Positions 12,762 to 27,000 are shown, counted from the stretch's first letter. The stretch: 64,000 bases of DNA from Coriaria nepalensis (GCA_027186245.1 CP114483.1:15892220-15956219); one strand, 5' to 3'. A program made the numbers and translations. The notes: a model not told the origin generated them from the letters alone.

Positions 12762-15107
12762 TGAATTTCATCTGAAGTGATTTAGAATGATTTAATGAGT
12801 AAAAGAGATGCAATAATATGACTTTAATACTAAAAAAATGCATAGTTTCCTTCAGTAGATCAATTGGAAGTTATGCATGAAAGTCGTGTTTTAAATGCGA
12901 AAATAGAATTATTTCGAAGTGCTTTCAAACAATTTAATGATCTAAAAAGACTGAATGATATGCTCTTTAAGGCTAAAATAATGCATTGTTGTATTCAATA
13001 GATTAATTGCAGGTTATGTAGGAAAATCATTTTTGAAGGGCAAAAATATAATTCGTTCGAATTCATTTATAATGATTTAATGACTAGAAGAGCCTCAATG
13101 ACATGATTTTAACGCTAAGTAAATGTATAGTTGCCTTCAGTAGATCAAATGCAAGTTATGCACGAAAGTCATGTTTAAACGGTGAATTTCATCTGAAGTG
13201 ATTTAGAATGATTTAATGAGTAAAAGAGGTGCAATAATATGACTTTAACACTAAAAAAATGTGTAGGTGCCTTCAGTAGATCAATTGCAAGTCATGCATG
13301 AACGTCGTGTTTTAAATGCGAAAATAGAATTAGTTCGAAGTGCTTTCGAACAATTTAATGATCTAAAAAGACTGAATGATATGCTCTTTAAGGCTAAAAT
13401 AATGCATCGTTGTATTCAATAGATTAATTGCAGGTTATGTAAGAAAATCATTTTTGAAGGGCAAAAATATAATTCGTTCGAATTCATTTATAATGATTTA
13501 ATGACTAGAAGAGCCTCAATGACATGATTTTAATGCTAAGTAAATGTATAGTTGCCTTCAGTAGATCAACTGCAAGTTATGCACGAAAGTCATGATAAAA
13601 GGTGAATTTCATCTGAAGTGATTTAAAATGATTTAATGAGTAAAACAGACGCAATAATATGACTTTAATACTAAAAAAATGCATAGTTTCCTTCAGTAGA
13701 TAAATTGCAAGTTATGCATGAAAGTCGTGTTTTAAATGCGAAAATATAATTAGTCCGAAGTGCTTTCAAACAATTTAATGATCTAAAAAGACTGAATGAT
13801 ATGCTCTTTAAGGCTAAAATAGTGCATTGTTGTATTCAATAGATTAATTGCAGGTTATGTAAGAAAATCATTTTTGAAGGGCAAAAATATAATTCGTTCG
13901 AATTCATTTATAATGATTTAATGACTAGAAGAGCCTCAATGACATTATTTTAACGCTAAGTAAATGTATAGTTGCCTTCAGTGGATCAAATGCAAGTTAT
14001 GCACGAAAGTCATGATAAAAGGTGAATTTCATCTGAAGTGATTTAGAATGATTTAATGAGTAAAAGAGATGCAATAATATGACTTTAACACTAAAAAAAT
14101 GCATAGTTTCCTTTAGTAGATCAATTGCAAGTTATGCATGAAAGTCGTGTTTTAAATGCGAAAATAGAATTAGTTCGAAGTGCTTTCAAACAATTTAATG
14201 ATCTAAAAAGACTGAATGATATGCTCTTTAAGGCTAAAATAATGCATTGTTGTATTCAATAGATTAATTGCAGGTTATGTAAGAAAATCATTTTTGAAGG
14301 GCAAAAATATAATTCGTTCGAATTCATTTATAATGATTTAATGACTAGAAGAGCCTCAATAACATGATTTTAATGCTAAGTAAATGTATAGTTGCCTTCA
14401 GTAGATCAACTGCAAGTTATGCACGAAAGTCATGATAAAAGGTGAATTTCGTCTGAAGTGATTTAGAATGATTTAATGAGTAAAAGAGATGCAATAATAT
14501 GACTTTAACACTAAAAAAATGCATAGTTTCCTTCAGTAGATCAATTGCAAGTTATGCATGAAAGTCGTGTTTTAAATGCGAAAATAGAATTAGTTCGAAG
14601 TGCTTTCAAACAATTTAATGATCTAAAAAGACTGAATGATATGCTCTTTAAGGCTAAAATAATGCATTGTTGTATTCAATAGATTAATTGCAGGTTATGT
14701 AAGAAAATCATTTTTGAAGGGCAAAAATATAATTTGTCGAATTCATTTATAATGATTTAATGACTAGAAGAGCCTCAATGACATGATTTTAACGCTAAGT
14801 AAATGTATAGTTGCCTTCAGTGGATCAAATGCAAGTTATGCACGAAAGTCATGTTTAAAAGGTGAATTTCATCTGAAGTGATTTAGAATGATTTATTGAG
14901 TAAAAGAGATGCAATAATATGACTTTAACACTAAAAAAATGCATAGTTTCCTCAGTAGATCAATTGCAAGTTATGCATGAAAGTCGTGTTTTAAATGCGA
15001 AAATAGAATTAGTTCGAAGTGCTTTCAAACAATTTAATGATCTAAAAAGACTGAATGATATGCTCTTTAAGGCTAAAATAATGCATTGTTGTATTCAATA
15101 GATTAAT
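12762..15107 (+). repeat. Segmental duplication 1, second copy (about 2.35 kb)
   Basis: This is the second copy of the segment at 9400-11745, offset 3362 bp. The offset equals eight monomers of mixed 420/421 type. The two copies are separated by about a kilobase of monomers with a different variant order. An eight-monomer unequal exchange followed by local replacement would explain this; that is inference. Confidence 0.75.
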
Positions 15108-16474
15108 TGCAGGTTATGTAAGAAAATCATTTTTGAAGGGCAAAAATATAATTTGTTCGAATTCATTTATAACGATTTAATGACTAGAAGAGCCTCAATG
15201 ACATGGTTTTAATGCTAAGTAAATGTATAGTTGCCTTTAGTAGATCAACTGCAAGTTATGCACGAAAGTCATGATAAAAGGTGAATTTCATCTGAAGTGA
15301 TTTAGAATGATTTACTGAGGAAAAGAGATGCAATATTACGACTTTAACACTAAAAAAATGCATAGTTTCCTTCAGTAGATCAATTGCAAGTTATGCATGA
15401 AAGTCGTGTTTTAAATGCGAAAATAGAATTAGTTCGAAGTGCTTTCAAACAATTTAATGATCTAAAAAGACTGAATGACTTTAAGGCTAAAATAATGCAT
15501 CGTTGTATTCAATAGATTAATTGCAGGTTATGTAAGAAAATCATTTTTGAAAGGCAAAAATATAATTCGTTCGAATTCATTTATAATGATTTAATGACTA
15601 GAAGAGCCTCAATGACATGATTTTAATGCTAAGTAAATGTATAGTTGCCTTCAGTAGATCACCTGCAAGTTATGCACGAAAGTCATGATAAAAGGTGAAT
15701 TTCATCTAAAGTGATTTAGAATGATTTAATGAGTAAAAGAGATGCAATAATATGACTTTAACACTAAAAAAATGCATAGTTTCCTTCAGTAGATCAATTG
15801 CAAGTTATGCATGAAAGTCGTGTTTTAAATGCGAAAATAGAATTAGTTCGAAGTGCTTTCAAACAATTTAATGATCTAAAAAGACTGAATGATATGCTCT
15901 TTAAGGCTAAAATAATGCATTGTTGTATTCAATAGATTAATTGCAGGTTATGTAAGAAAATCATTTTTGAAGGGCAAAAATATAATTCGTTCGAATTCAT
16001 TTATAATGATTTAATGACTAGAAGAGCCTCAATGACATGATTTTAACGCTAAGTAAATGTATAGTTGCCTTCAGTGGATCAAATGCAAGTTATGCACGAA
16101 AGTCATGTTTAAAAGGTGAATTTCATCTGAAGTGATTTAGAATGATTTATTGAGTAAAAGAGATGCAATAATATGACTTTAACACTAAAAAAATGCATAG
16201 TTTCCTCAGTAGATCAATTGCAAGTTATGCATGAAAGTCGTGTTTTAAATGCGAAAATAGAATTAGTTCGAAGTGCTTTCAAACAATTTAATGATCTAAA
16301 AAGACTGAATGATATGCTCTTTAAGGCTAAAATAATGCATTGTTGTATTCAATATATTAATTGCAGGTTATGTAAGAAAATCATTTTTGAAGGGCAAAAA
16401 TATAATTCGTTCGAATTCATTTATAATGATTTAATGACTAGAAGAGCCTCAATGACATGATTTTAACGCTAAGT

Positions 16475-17880
16475 AAATGCATCGTTGCCTTCAATAGATC
16501 ACCTGCAAGTTATGCACGAAAGTCTTGTTTAAAAGGTGAATTTCGTCTGAAGTGATTTAGAATGATTTAGTGACTAAAAGAGATGCAATAATATGACTTT
16601 AACACTAAAAAAATGTGTTGTTGCCTTCAGTAGATCAATTGCAAGTTATGCATGAAAGTCGTGTTTTAAATGCGAAAATAGAATTAGTTCGAAGTGCTTT
16701 CAAACAATTTAATGATCTAAAAAGACTGAATGATATGCTCTTTAAGGCTAAAATAATGCATTGTTGTATTCAATATATTAATTGCAGGTTATGTAAGAAA
16801 ATCATTTTTGAAGGGCAAAAATATAATTCGTTCGAATTCATTTATAATGATTTAATGACTAGAAGAGCCTCAATGACATGATTTTAACGCTAAGTAAATG
16901 TATCGTTGCCTTCGATAGATCACCTGCAAGTTATGCACGAAAGTCTCGTTTAAAAGGTGAATTTCGTCTGAAGTGATTTAGAATGATTTAGTGACTAAAA
17001 GAGATGCAATAATATGACTTTAACACTAAAAAAATGTGTTGTTGCCTTCAGTAGATCAATTGCAAGTTATGCATGAAAGTCGTGTTTTAAATGCGAAAAT
17101 AGAATTAGTTCGAAGTGCTTTCAAACAATTTAATGATCTAAAAAGACTGAATGATATGCTCTTTAAGGCTAAAATAATGCATTGTTGTATTCAATATATT
17201 AATTGCAGGTTATGTAAGAAAATCATTTTTGAAGGGCAAAAATATAATTCGTCCGAATTCATTTATAATGATTTAATGACTAGAAGAGCCTCAATGACAT
17301 GATTTTAACGCTAAGTAAATGTATCGTTGCCTTCGATAGATCACCTGCAAGTTGTGCACGAAAGTCTTGTTTAAAAGGTGAATTTCGTCTGAAGTGATTT
17401 AGAATGATTTAGTGACTAAAAGAGATGCAATAATATGACTTTAACACTAAAAAAATGTGTAGTTGCCTTCAGTAGATCAATTGCAAGTTATGCATGAAAG
17501 TCGTGTTTTAAATGCGAAAATAGAATTAGTTCGAAGTGCTTCCAAACAATTTAATGATCTAAAAAGACTGAATGATATGCTCTTTAAGGCTAAAATAATG
17601 CATTATTGTATTCAATAGATTAATTGCAGGTTATGTAAGGAAATCATTTTTGAAGGGCAAAAATATAATTCGTTCGAATTCATTTATAATGATTTAATGA
17701 CTAGAAGAGCCTCAATGACATGATTTTAACGCTAAGTAAATGTATAGTTGCCTTCAGTAGATCAAATGCAAGTTCTGCACGAAAGTCATGTTTAAAAGGT
17801 GAATTTCATCTGAAGTGATTTAGAATGATTTAATGAGTAAAAGAGATGCAATAATATGACTTTAACACTAAAAAAATGCA
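16475..17880 (+). repeat. Segmental duplication 2, first copy (about 1.4 kb)
   Basis: It matches 19839-21244 at offset 3364 bp. Shared rare marks include aaatgcatcg (16475 and 19839), aaatgtgttgttgcc, ttcgatagatcacctgc, and atcaaatgcaagttctgc (17761 and 21125). The match breaks where the first copy reads atagtttcc and the second atacttgcc. Several monomers here have caatatatt instead of caatagatt in C. Confidence 0.72.
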
Positions 17881-18760
17881 TAGTTTCCTTCAGTAGATCA
17901 ATTGCAAGTTATGCATGAAAGTCGTGTTTTAAATGCGAAAATAGAATTAGTTCGAAGCGCTTTCAAACAATTTAATGATCTAAAAAGACTGAATGATATG
18001 CTCTTTAAGGCTAAAATAATGCATTGTTGTATTCAATAGATTAATTGCAGGTTATGTAAGAAAATCATTTTTGAAGGGCAAAAATATAATTCGTTCGAAT
18101 TCATTTATAATGATTTAATGACTAGAAGTGCCTCAATGACATGATTTTAACGCTAAGTAAATGTATAGTTGCCTTCAGTAGATCAAATGCAAGTTATGCA
18201 CGAAAGTCATGTTTAAAAGGTGAATTTCATCTGAAGTGATTTAGAATGATTTAATGAGTAAAAGAGGTGCAAAAATATGACTTTAACACCAAAAAAATGT
18301 GTAGGTGCCTTCAGTAGATCAATTGCAAGTCATACATGAACGTCGTGTTTTAAATGCGAAAATAGAATTAGTTCGAAGTGCTTTCGAACAATTTAATGAT
18401 CTAAAAAGACTGAATGATATGCTCTTTAAGGCTAAAATAATGCATCGTTGTATTCAATAGATTAATTGCAGGTTATGTAAGAAAATCATTTTTGAAGGGC
18501 AAAAATATAATTCGTTCGAATTCATTTATAATGATTTAATGACTAGAAGAGCCTCAATGACATGATTTTAATGCTAAGTAAATGTATAGTTGCCTTCAGT
18601 AGATCAACTGCAAGTTATGCACGAAAGTCATGATAAAAGGTGAATTTCATCTGAAGTGATTTAGAATGATTTAATGAGTAAAAGAGATGCAATATTATGA
18701 CTTTAACACTAAAAAAATGCATAGTTTCCTTCAGTAGATCAATTGCAAGTTATGCATGAA
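16690..18760 (+). repeat. Segmental duplication 3, first copy (about 2.1 kb)
   Basis: It matches 21317-23387 at offset 4627 bp, about 11 monomers. Shared rare marks are caatatatta (16771 and 21398), aagtctcgtt (16941 and 21568), ttgtgcacg and agaggtgcaa (18263 and 22890). It overlaps the first copy of duplication 2, so this stretch seeded two later copies. Edges are approximate. Confidence 0.7.
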
Positions 18761-19838
18761 AGTCGTGTTTTAAATGCGAAAATAGAATTAGTTCGAAGTG
18801 CTTTCGAACAATTTAATGATTTAAAAAGACTGAATGATATGCTCTTTAAGGCTAAAATAATGCATCGTTGTATTCAATAGATTAATTGCAGGTTGTGTAA
18901 GAAAATCATTTTTGAAGGGCAAAAATATAATTTGTCGAATTCATTTATAATGATTTAATGACTAGAAGAGCCTCAATGACATGATTTTAACGCTAAGTAA
19001 ATGTATAGTTGCCTTCAGTGGATCAAATGCAAGTTATGCACGAAAGTCATGTTTAAAAGGTGAATTTCATCTGAAGTGATTTAGAATGATTTATTGAGTA
19101 AAAGAGATGCAATAATATGACTTTAACACTAAAAAAATGCATAGTTTCCTCAGTAGATCAATTGCAAGTTATGCATGAAAGTCGTGTTATAAATGCGAAA
19201 ATAGAATTTGTTCGAAGTGCTTTCAAACGATTTAATGATCTAAATAGACTGAATGATATGCTCTTTAAGGCTAAAATAATGCATTGTTGTATTCAATAGA
19301 TTAATTGCAGGTTATGTAAGAAAATCATTTTTGAAGGGCAAAAATATAATTCGTTCGAATTCATTTATAACGATTTAATGACTAGAAGAGCCTCAATGAC
19401 ATGATTTTAATGCTAAGTAAATGTATAGTTGCCTTCAGTAGATCAACTGCAAGTTATGCACGAAAGTCATGATAAAAGGTGAATTTCATCTGAAGTGATT
19501 TAGAATGATTTAATGAGTAAAAGAGATGCAATATTATGACTTGAACATTAAAAAAATGCATAGTTTCCTTCAGTAGATCAATTGCAAGTTATGCATGAAA
19601 GTCGTGTTTTAAATGCGAAAATAGAATTAGTTCGAAGTGCTTTCAAACAATTTAATGATCTAAAAAGACTGAATGATATGCTCTTTAAGGCTAAAATAAT
19701 GCATCGTTGTATTCAATAGATTAATTGCAGGTTATGTAAGAAAATCATTTTTGAAAGGCAAAAATATAATTCGTTCGAATTCATTTATAATGATTTAATG
19801 ACTGGAAGAGCCTCAATGACATGATTTTAACGATAAGT

Positions 19839-21244
19839 AAATGCATCGTTGCCTTCAATAGATCACCTGCAAGTTATGCACGAAAGTCTTGTTTAAAAGG
19901 TGAATTTCGTCTGAAGTGATTTAGAATGATTTAGTGACTAAAAGAGATGCAATAATATGACTTTAACACTAAAAAAATGTGTTGTTGCCTTCAGTAGATC
20001 AATTGCAAGTTATGCATGAAAGTCGTGTTTTAAATGCGAAAATAGAATTAGTTCGAAGTGCTTTCAAACAATTTAATGATCTAAAAAGACTGAATGATAT
20101 GCTCTTTAAGCCTAAAATAATGCATTGTTGTATTCAATATATTAATTGCAGGTTATGTAAGAAAATCATTTTTGAAGGGCAAAAATATAATTCGTTCGAA
20201 TTCATTTATAATGATTTAATGACTAGAAGAGCCTCAATGACATGATTTTAACGCTAAGTAAATGTATCGTTGCCTTCGATAGATCACCTGCAAGTTATGC
20301 ACGAAAGTCTTGTTTAAAAGGTGAATTTCGTCTGAAGTGATTTAGAATGATTTAGTGACTAAAAGAGATGCAATAATATGACTTTAACACTAAAAAAATG
20401 TGTTGTTGCCTTCAGTAGATCAATTGCAAGTTATGCATGAAAGTCGTGTTTTAAATGCGAAAATAGAATTAGTTCGAAGTGCTTTCAAAAAATTTAATGA
20501 TCTAAAAAGACTGAATGATATGCTCTTTAAGGCTAAAATAATGCATTGTTGTATTCAATATATTAATTGCAGGTTATGTAAGAAAATCATTTTTGAAGGG
20601 CAAAAATATAATTCGTCCGAATTCATTTATAATGATTTAATGACTAGAAGAGCCTCAATGACATGATTTTAACGCTAAGTAAATGTATCGTTGCCTTCGA
20701 TAGATCACCTGCAAGTTATGCACGAAAGTCTTGTTTAAAAGGTGAATTTCGTCTGAAGTGATTTAGAATGATTTAGTGACTAAAAGAGATGCAATAATAT
20801 GACTTTAACACTAAAAAAATGTGTAGTTGCCTTCAGTAGATCAATTGCAAGTTATGCATGAAAGTCGTGTTTTAAATGCGTAAATAGAATTAGTTCGAAG
20901 TGCTTCCAAACAATTTAATGATCTAAAAAGACTGAATGATATGCTCTTTAAGGCTAAAATAATGCATTATTGTATTCAATAGATTAATTGCAGGTTATGT
21001 AAGGAAATCATTTTTGAAGGGCAAAAATATAATTCGTTCGAATTCATTTATAATGATTTAATGACTAGAAGAGCCTCAATGACATGATTTTAACGCTAAG
21101 TAAATGTATAGTTGCCTTCAGTAGATCAAATGCAAGTTCTGCACGAAAGTCATGTTTAAAAGGTGAATTTCATCTGAAGTGATTTAGAATGATTTAATGA
21201 GTAAAAGAGATGCAATAATATGACTTTAACACTAAAAAAATGCA
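19839..21244 (+). repeat. Segmental duplication 2, second copy (about 1.4 kb)
   Basis: This is the partner of 16475-17880 at offset 3364 bp, again eight monomers. Differences between copies are scattered single bases, such as ttatgcacg here against ttgtgcacg near 17351, and aagcctaaaa near 20108 against aaggctaaaa. Confidence 0.72.
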
Positions 21245-21316
21245 TACTTGCCTTCAGTAGATCAATTGCAAGTTATGCATGAAAGTCGTGTTTTAAATGC
21301 GAAAATAGAACTAGTT

Positions 21317-23387
21317 CGAAGTGCTTTCAAACAATTTAATGATCTAAAAAGACTGAATGATATGCTCTTTAAGGCTAAAATAATGCATTGTTGTATTCAA
21401 TATATTAATTGCAGGTTATGTAAGAAAATCATTTTTGAAGGGCAAAAATATAATTCGTTCGAATTCATTTATAATGATTTAATGACTAGAAGAGCCTCAA
21501 TGACATGATTTTAACGCTAAGTAAATGTATCGTTGCCTTCGATAGATCACCTGCAAGTTATGCACGAAAGTCTCGTTTAAAAGGTGAATTTCGTCTGAAG
21601 TGATTTAGAATGATTTAGTGACTAAAAGAGATGCAATAATATGACTTTAACACTAAAAAAATGTGTTGTTGCCTTCAGTAGATCAATTGCAAGTTATGCA
21701 TGAAAGTCGTGTTTTAAATGCGAAAATAGAATTAGTTCGAAGTGCTTTCAAACAATTTAATGATCTAAAAAGACTGAATGATATGCTCTTTAAGGCTAAA
21801 ATAATGCATTGTTGTATTCAATATATTAATTGCAGGTTATGTAAGAAAATCATTTTTTAAGGGCAAAAATATAATTCGTCCGAATTCATTTATAATGATT
21901 TAATGACTAGAAGAGCCTCAATGACATGATTTTAACGCTAAGTAAATGTATCGTTGCCTTCGATAGATCACCTGCAAGTTGTGCACGAAAGTCTTGTTTA
22001 AAAGGTGAATTTCGTCTGAAGTGATTTAGAATGATTTAGTGACTAAAAGAGATGCAATAATATGACTTTAACACTAAAAAAATGTGTAGTTGCCTTCAGT
22101 AGATCAATTGCAAGTTATGCATGAAAGTCGTGTTTTAAATGCGAAAATAGAATTAGTTCGAAGTGCTTCCAAACAATTTAATGATCTAAAAAGACTGAAT
22201 GATATGCTCTTTAAGGCTAAAATAATGCATTATTGTATTCAATAGATTAATTGCAGGTTATGTAAGGAAATCATTTTTGAAGGGCAAAAATATAATTCGT
22301 TCGAATTCATTTATAATGATTTAATGACTAGAAGAGCCTCAATGACATGATTTTAACGCTAAGTAAATGTATAGTTGCCTTCAGTAGATCAAATGCAAGT
22401 TCTGCACGAAAGTCATGTTTAAAAGGTGAATTTCATCTGAAGTGATTTAGAATGATTTAATGAGTAAAAGAGATGCAATAATATGACTTTAACACTAAAA
22501 AAATGCATAGTTTCCTTCAGTAGATCAATTGCAAGTTATGCATGAAAGTCGTGTTTTAAATGCGAAAATAGAATTAGTTCGAAGCGCTTTCAAACAATTT
22601 AATGATCTAAAAAGACTGAATGATATGCTCTTTAAGGCTAAAATAATGCATTGTTGTATTCAATAGATTAATTGCAGGTTATGTAAGAAAATCATTTTTG
22701 AAGGGCAAAAATATAATTCGTTCGAATTCATTTATAATGATTTAATGACTAGAAGAGCCTCAATGACATGATTTTAACGCTAAGTAAATGTATAGTTGCC
22801 TTCAGTAGATCAAATGCAAGTTCTGCACGAAAGTCATGTTTAAAAGGTGAATTTCATCTGAAGTGATTTAGAATGATTTAATGAGTAAAAGAGGTGCAAT
22901 AATATGACTTTAACACAAAAAAAATGTGTAGGTGCCTTCAGTAGATCAATTGCAAGTCATACATGAACGTCGTGTTTTAAATGCGAAAATAGAATTAGTT
23001 CGAAGTGCTTTCGAACAATTTAATGATCTAAAAAGACTGAATGATATGCTCTTTAAGGCTAAAATAATGCATCGTTGTATTCAATAGATTAATTGCAGGT
23101 TATGTAAGAAAATCATTTTTGAAGGGCAAAAATATAATTCGTTCGAATTCATTTATAATGATTTAATGACTAGAAGAGCCTCAATGACATGATTTTAATG
23201 CTAAGTAAATGTATAGTTGCCTTCAGTAGATCAACTGCAAGTTATGCACGAAAGTCATGATAAAAGGTGAATTTCATCTGAAGTGATTTAGAATGATTTA
23301 ATGAGTAAAAGAGATGCAATATTATGACTTTAACACTAAAAAAATGCATAGTTTCCTTCAGTAGATCAATTGCAAGTTATGCATGAA
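21317..23387 (+). repeat. Segmental duplication 3, second copy (about 2.1 kb)
   Basis: This is the partner of 16690-18760 at offset 4627 bp. It directly follows the second copy of duplication 2. At the junction near 21248 the monomer is a hybrid: it has an unusual atacttgcc and gaactag where neighbours have gaattag. This is consistent with an exchange breakpoint. Confidence 0.7.
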
Positions 23388-24032
23388 AGTCGTGTTTTAA
23401 ATGCGAAAATAGAATTTGTTCGAAGTGCTTTCAAACAATTTAATGATCTAAATAGACTGAATGATATGCTCTTTAAGGCTAAAATAATGCATTGTTGTAT
23501 TCAATAGATTAATTGCAGGTTATGTAAGAAAATCATTTTTGAAGGGCAAAAATATAATTCGTTCGAATTCATATATAACGATGTAATGACTAGAAGAGCC
23601 TCAATGACATGATTTTAATGCTAAGTAAATGTATAGTTGCCTTCAGTAGATCAACTGCAAGTTATGCACGAAAGTCATGATAAAAGGTGAATTTCATCTG
23701 AAGTGATTTAGAATGATTTAATGAGTAAAAGAGATGCAATATTATGACTTTAACACTAAAAAAATGCATAGTTTCCTTCAGTAGATCAATTGCAAGTTAT
23801 GCATGAAAGTCGTGTTTTAAATGCGAAAATAGAATTAGTTCGAAGTGCTTTCAAACAATTTAATGATCTAAAAAGACTGAATGATATGCTCTTTAAGGCT
23901 AAAATAATGCATTGTTGTATTCAATATATTAATTGCAGGTTATGTAAGAAAATCATTTTTGAAGGGCAAAAATATAATTCGTTCGAATTCATTTATAATG
24001 ATTTAATGACTAGAAGAGCCTCAATGACATGA

Positions 24033-27000
24033 TTTTAACGCTAAGTAAATGTATAGTAGCCTTCAATAGATCAACTACAAGTTATGCACGAAAGTCATGT
24101 TTAAAAGGTGAATTTCGTCTGAAGTGATTTAGAATGATTTAATGAGTAAAAGAGATGCAATAATATGACTTTAACACTAAAAAAATGCATAGTTTCCTTC
24201 AGTAAATCAATTGCAAGTTATGCATGAAAGTCGTGTTTTAAATGCGAAAATAGAACTAGTTCGAAGTGCTATCAAACAATTTAATGATTTGAAAAGACTG
24301 AATGATATGCTCTTTAAGGCTAAAATAATGCATTGTTGTATTCAATAGATTAATTGCAGGTTATGTAAGAAAATCATTTTTGAAGGGCAAAAATATAATT
24401 CGTTCGAATTCATTTATAATGATTTAATGACTAGAAGAGCCTCAATGACATGATTTTAACGCTAAGTAAATGTATAGTAGCCTTCAATAGATCAACTGCA
24501 AGTTATGCACGAAAGTCATGTTTAAAAGGTGAATTTCGTCTGAAGTGATTTAGAATGATTTAATGAGTAAAAGAGATGCAATAATATGACTTTAACACTA
24601 AAAAAATGCATAGTTTCCTTCAGTAAATCAATTGCAAGTCATGCATGAAATTCGTGTTTTAAATGCGAAAATAGAACTAGTTCGAAGTGCTTTCAAACAA
24701 TTTAATGATCTAAAAAGACTGAATGATATGCTCTTTAAGGCTAAAATAATGCATTGTTGTATTCAATAGATTAATTGCTGGTTATGTAAGAAAATCATGT
24801 TTGAAGGGCAAAAATATAATTCGTTCGAATTAATTTATAATGATTTAATGACTAGAAGAGCCTCAATGACATGATTTTAACGCTAAGTAAATGTATAGTA
24901 GCCTTCAATAGATCAACTGCAAGTTATGCACGAAAGTCATATTTAAAAGGTTAATTTCGTATGAAGTGATTTAGAATGATTTAATGAGTAAAAGAGATGC
25001 AATAATATGACTTTAACACTAAAAAAATGCATAGTTGCCTTCAGTAGATCAATTGAAAGTCATGCATGAAAGTCGTGTTTTAAATGCGAAAATAGAAGTA
25101 GTTCGAAGTGCTTTCAAACAATTTAATGATCTAAAAAGACTGAATGATATGCTCTTTAAGGCTAAAATAATGCATTGTTGTATTCAATAGATTAATTGCA
25201 GGTTATGTAAGAAAATCATGTTTGAAGGGCAAAAATATAATTCGTTCGAATTCATTTATATTGATTTAATAACTAGAAGAGCCTCAATGACATGGTTTTA
25301 ACGCTAAGTAAATGTATAGTTGCCTTCAATAGATCAACTGCAAGTTATGCACGAAAGTCATCTTTAAAAAGTTAATTTCGCATGAAGTGATTTAGAATGA
25401 TTTAATGAGTAAAAGAGATGCAATAATATGACTTTAACACTAAAAAAATGCATAGTTGCCTTCAGTAGATCAATTGCAAGTCGTGTTTTAAATGCGAAAA
25501 TAGAAGTAGTTCGAAGTGCTTTCAAACAATTTAATGATCTAAAAAGACTGAATGATATGCTCTTTAAGGCTAAAATAATGCATTGTTGTATTCAATAGAT
25601 TAAGTGCAGGTTATGTAAGAAAATCATGTTTGAAGGGAAAAAATATAATTCGTTCGAATTCATTTATAATGATTTAATGACTAGAAGAGCCTCAATGACA
25701 TGATTTTAAGGCTAAGTAAACGTATAGTAGCCTTCAGTAGATCAACTGCAAGTTATGCACGAAAGTCATGTTTAAAAGGTGAATTTCGTCTGAAGTGATT
25801 TAGAATGATTTAATGAGTAAAAGAGATGCAATAATATGACTTTAACACTAAAAAAATTCATAGTTGCCTTCAGTTGATCAATTGCAAGTTATGCATGAAA
25901 GTCGTGTTTTAAATGCGAAAATAGAACTAGTTCGGAGTGCTTTCAAACAATTTAATGATCTGAAAAGACTGAATGATATGCTCTTTAAGGCTAAAATAAT
26001 GCATTGTTGTATTCAATAGATTAATTGCAGGTTATGTAAGAAAATCATGTTTGAAGGGCAAAAATATAATTCGTTCGAATTCATTTATATTGATTTAATA
26101 ACTAGAAGAGCCTCAATGACATGGTTTTAACGCGAAGTAAATGTATAGTAGCGTTCAATAGATCAACTGCAAGTTATGCACGAAAGTCATGTTTAAAAGG
26201 TTAATTTCGTATGAAGTGATTTAGAATGATTTAATGAGTAAAAGAGATGCAATAATATGACTTTAACACTAAAAAAATGCATAGTTGCCTTCAGTAGATC
26301 AATTGCAAGTCATGCATGAAAGTCATGTTTTAAATGTGAAAATAGACGTAGTTCGAAGTGCTTTCAAACAATTTAATGATCTAAAAAGACTGAATGATAT
26401 GCTCTTTAAGGCTAAAATAATGCATTGTTGTATTCAATAGATTAATTGAAGGTTATGTAAGAAAATCATGTTTGAAGGGCAAAAATATAATTCGTTCGGA
26501 TTCAATTATATTGATTTAATAACTAGAAGAGCCTCAATGACATAGTTTTAACGCTAAGTAAATGTATAGTTGCCTTCAATAGATCAACTGCAAGTTATGC
26601 ACGAAAGTCATCTTTAAAAAGTTAATTTCGCATGAAGTGATTTAGAATGATTTAATGAGTAAAAGAGATGCAATAATATGACTTTAACACTAAAAAAATG
26701 CATAGTTGCCTTCAGTAGATCAATTGCAAGTTATGCATGAAAGTCGTGTTTTAAATGCGAAAATAGAAGTAGTTCGAAGTGCTTTCAAACAATTTAATGA
26801 TCTAAAAAGACTGAATGATATGCTCTTTAAGGCTAAAATAATGCATTGTTGTATTCAATAGATTAATTGCAAGTTATGTAAGAAAATCATGTTTGAAGGG
26901 AAAAAATATAATTCGTTCGAATTCATTTATAATGATTTAATGACTAGAAGAGCCTCAATGACATGATTTTAAGGCTAAGTAAATATATTGTTACCTTCAG

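Noticed and set aside
16173..16460. 95-codon open frame on the + strand, and similar frames of 60-88 codons at 11557, 14919, 16615, 17036, 19117, 19979, 20400, 21248, 21663 and 23790
   Set aside because: All are the same satellite segment read in the same frame. They open through a one-base deletion (tttcctcag for tttccttcag) or loss of one TAG, and most monomers have stops there. There is no unique flanking sequence, promoter or gene context.
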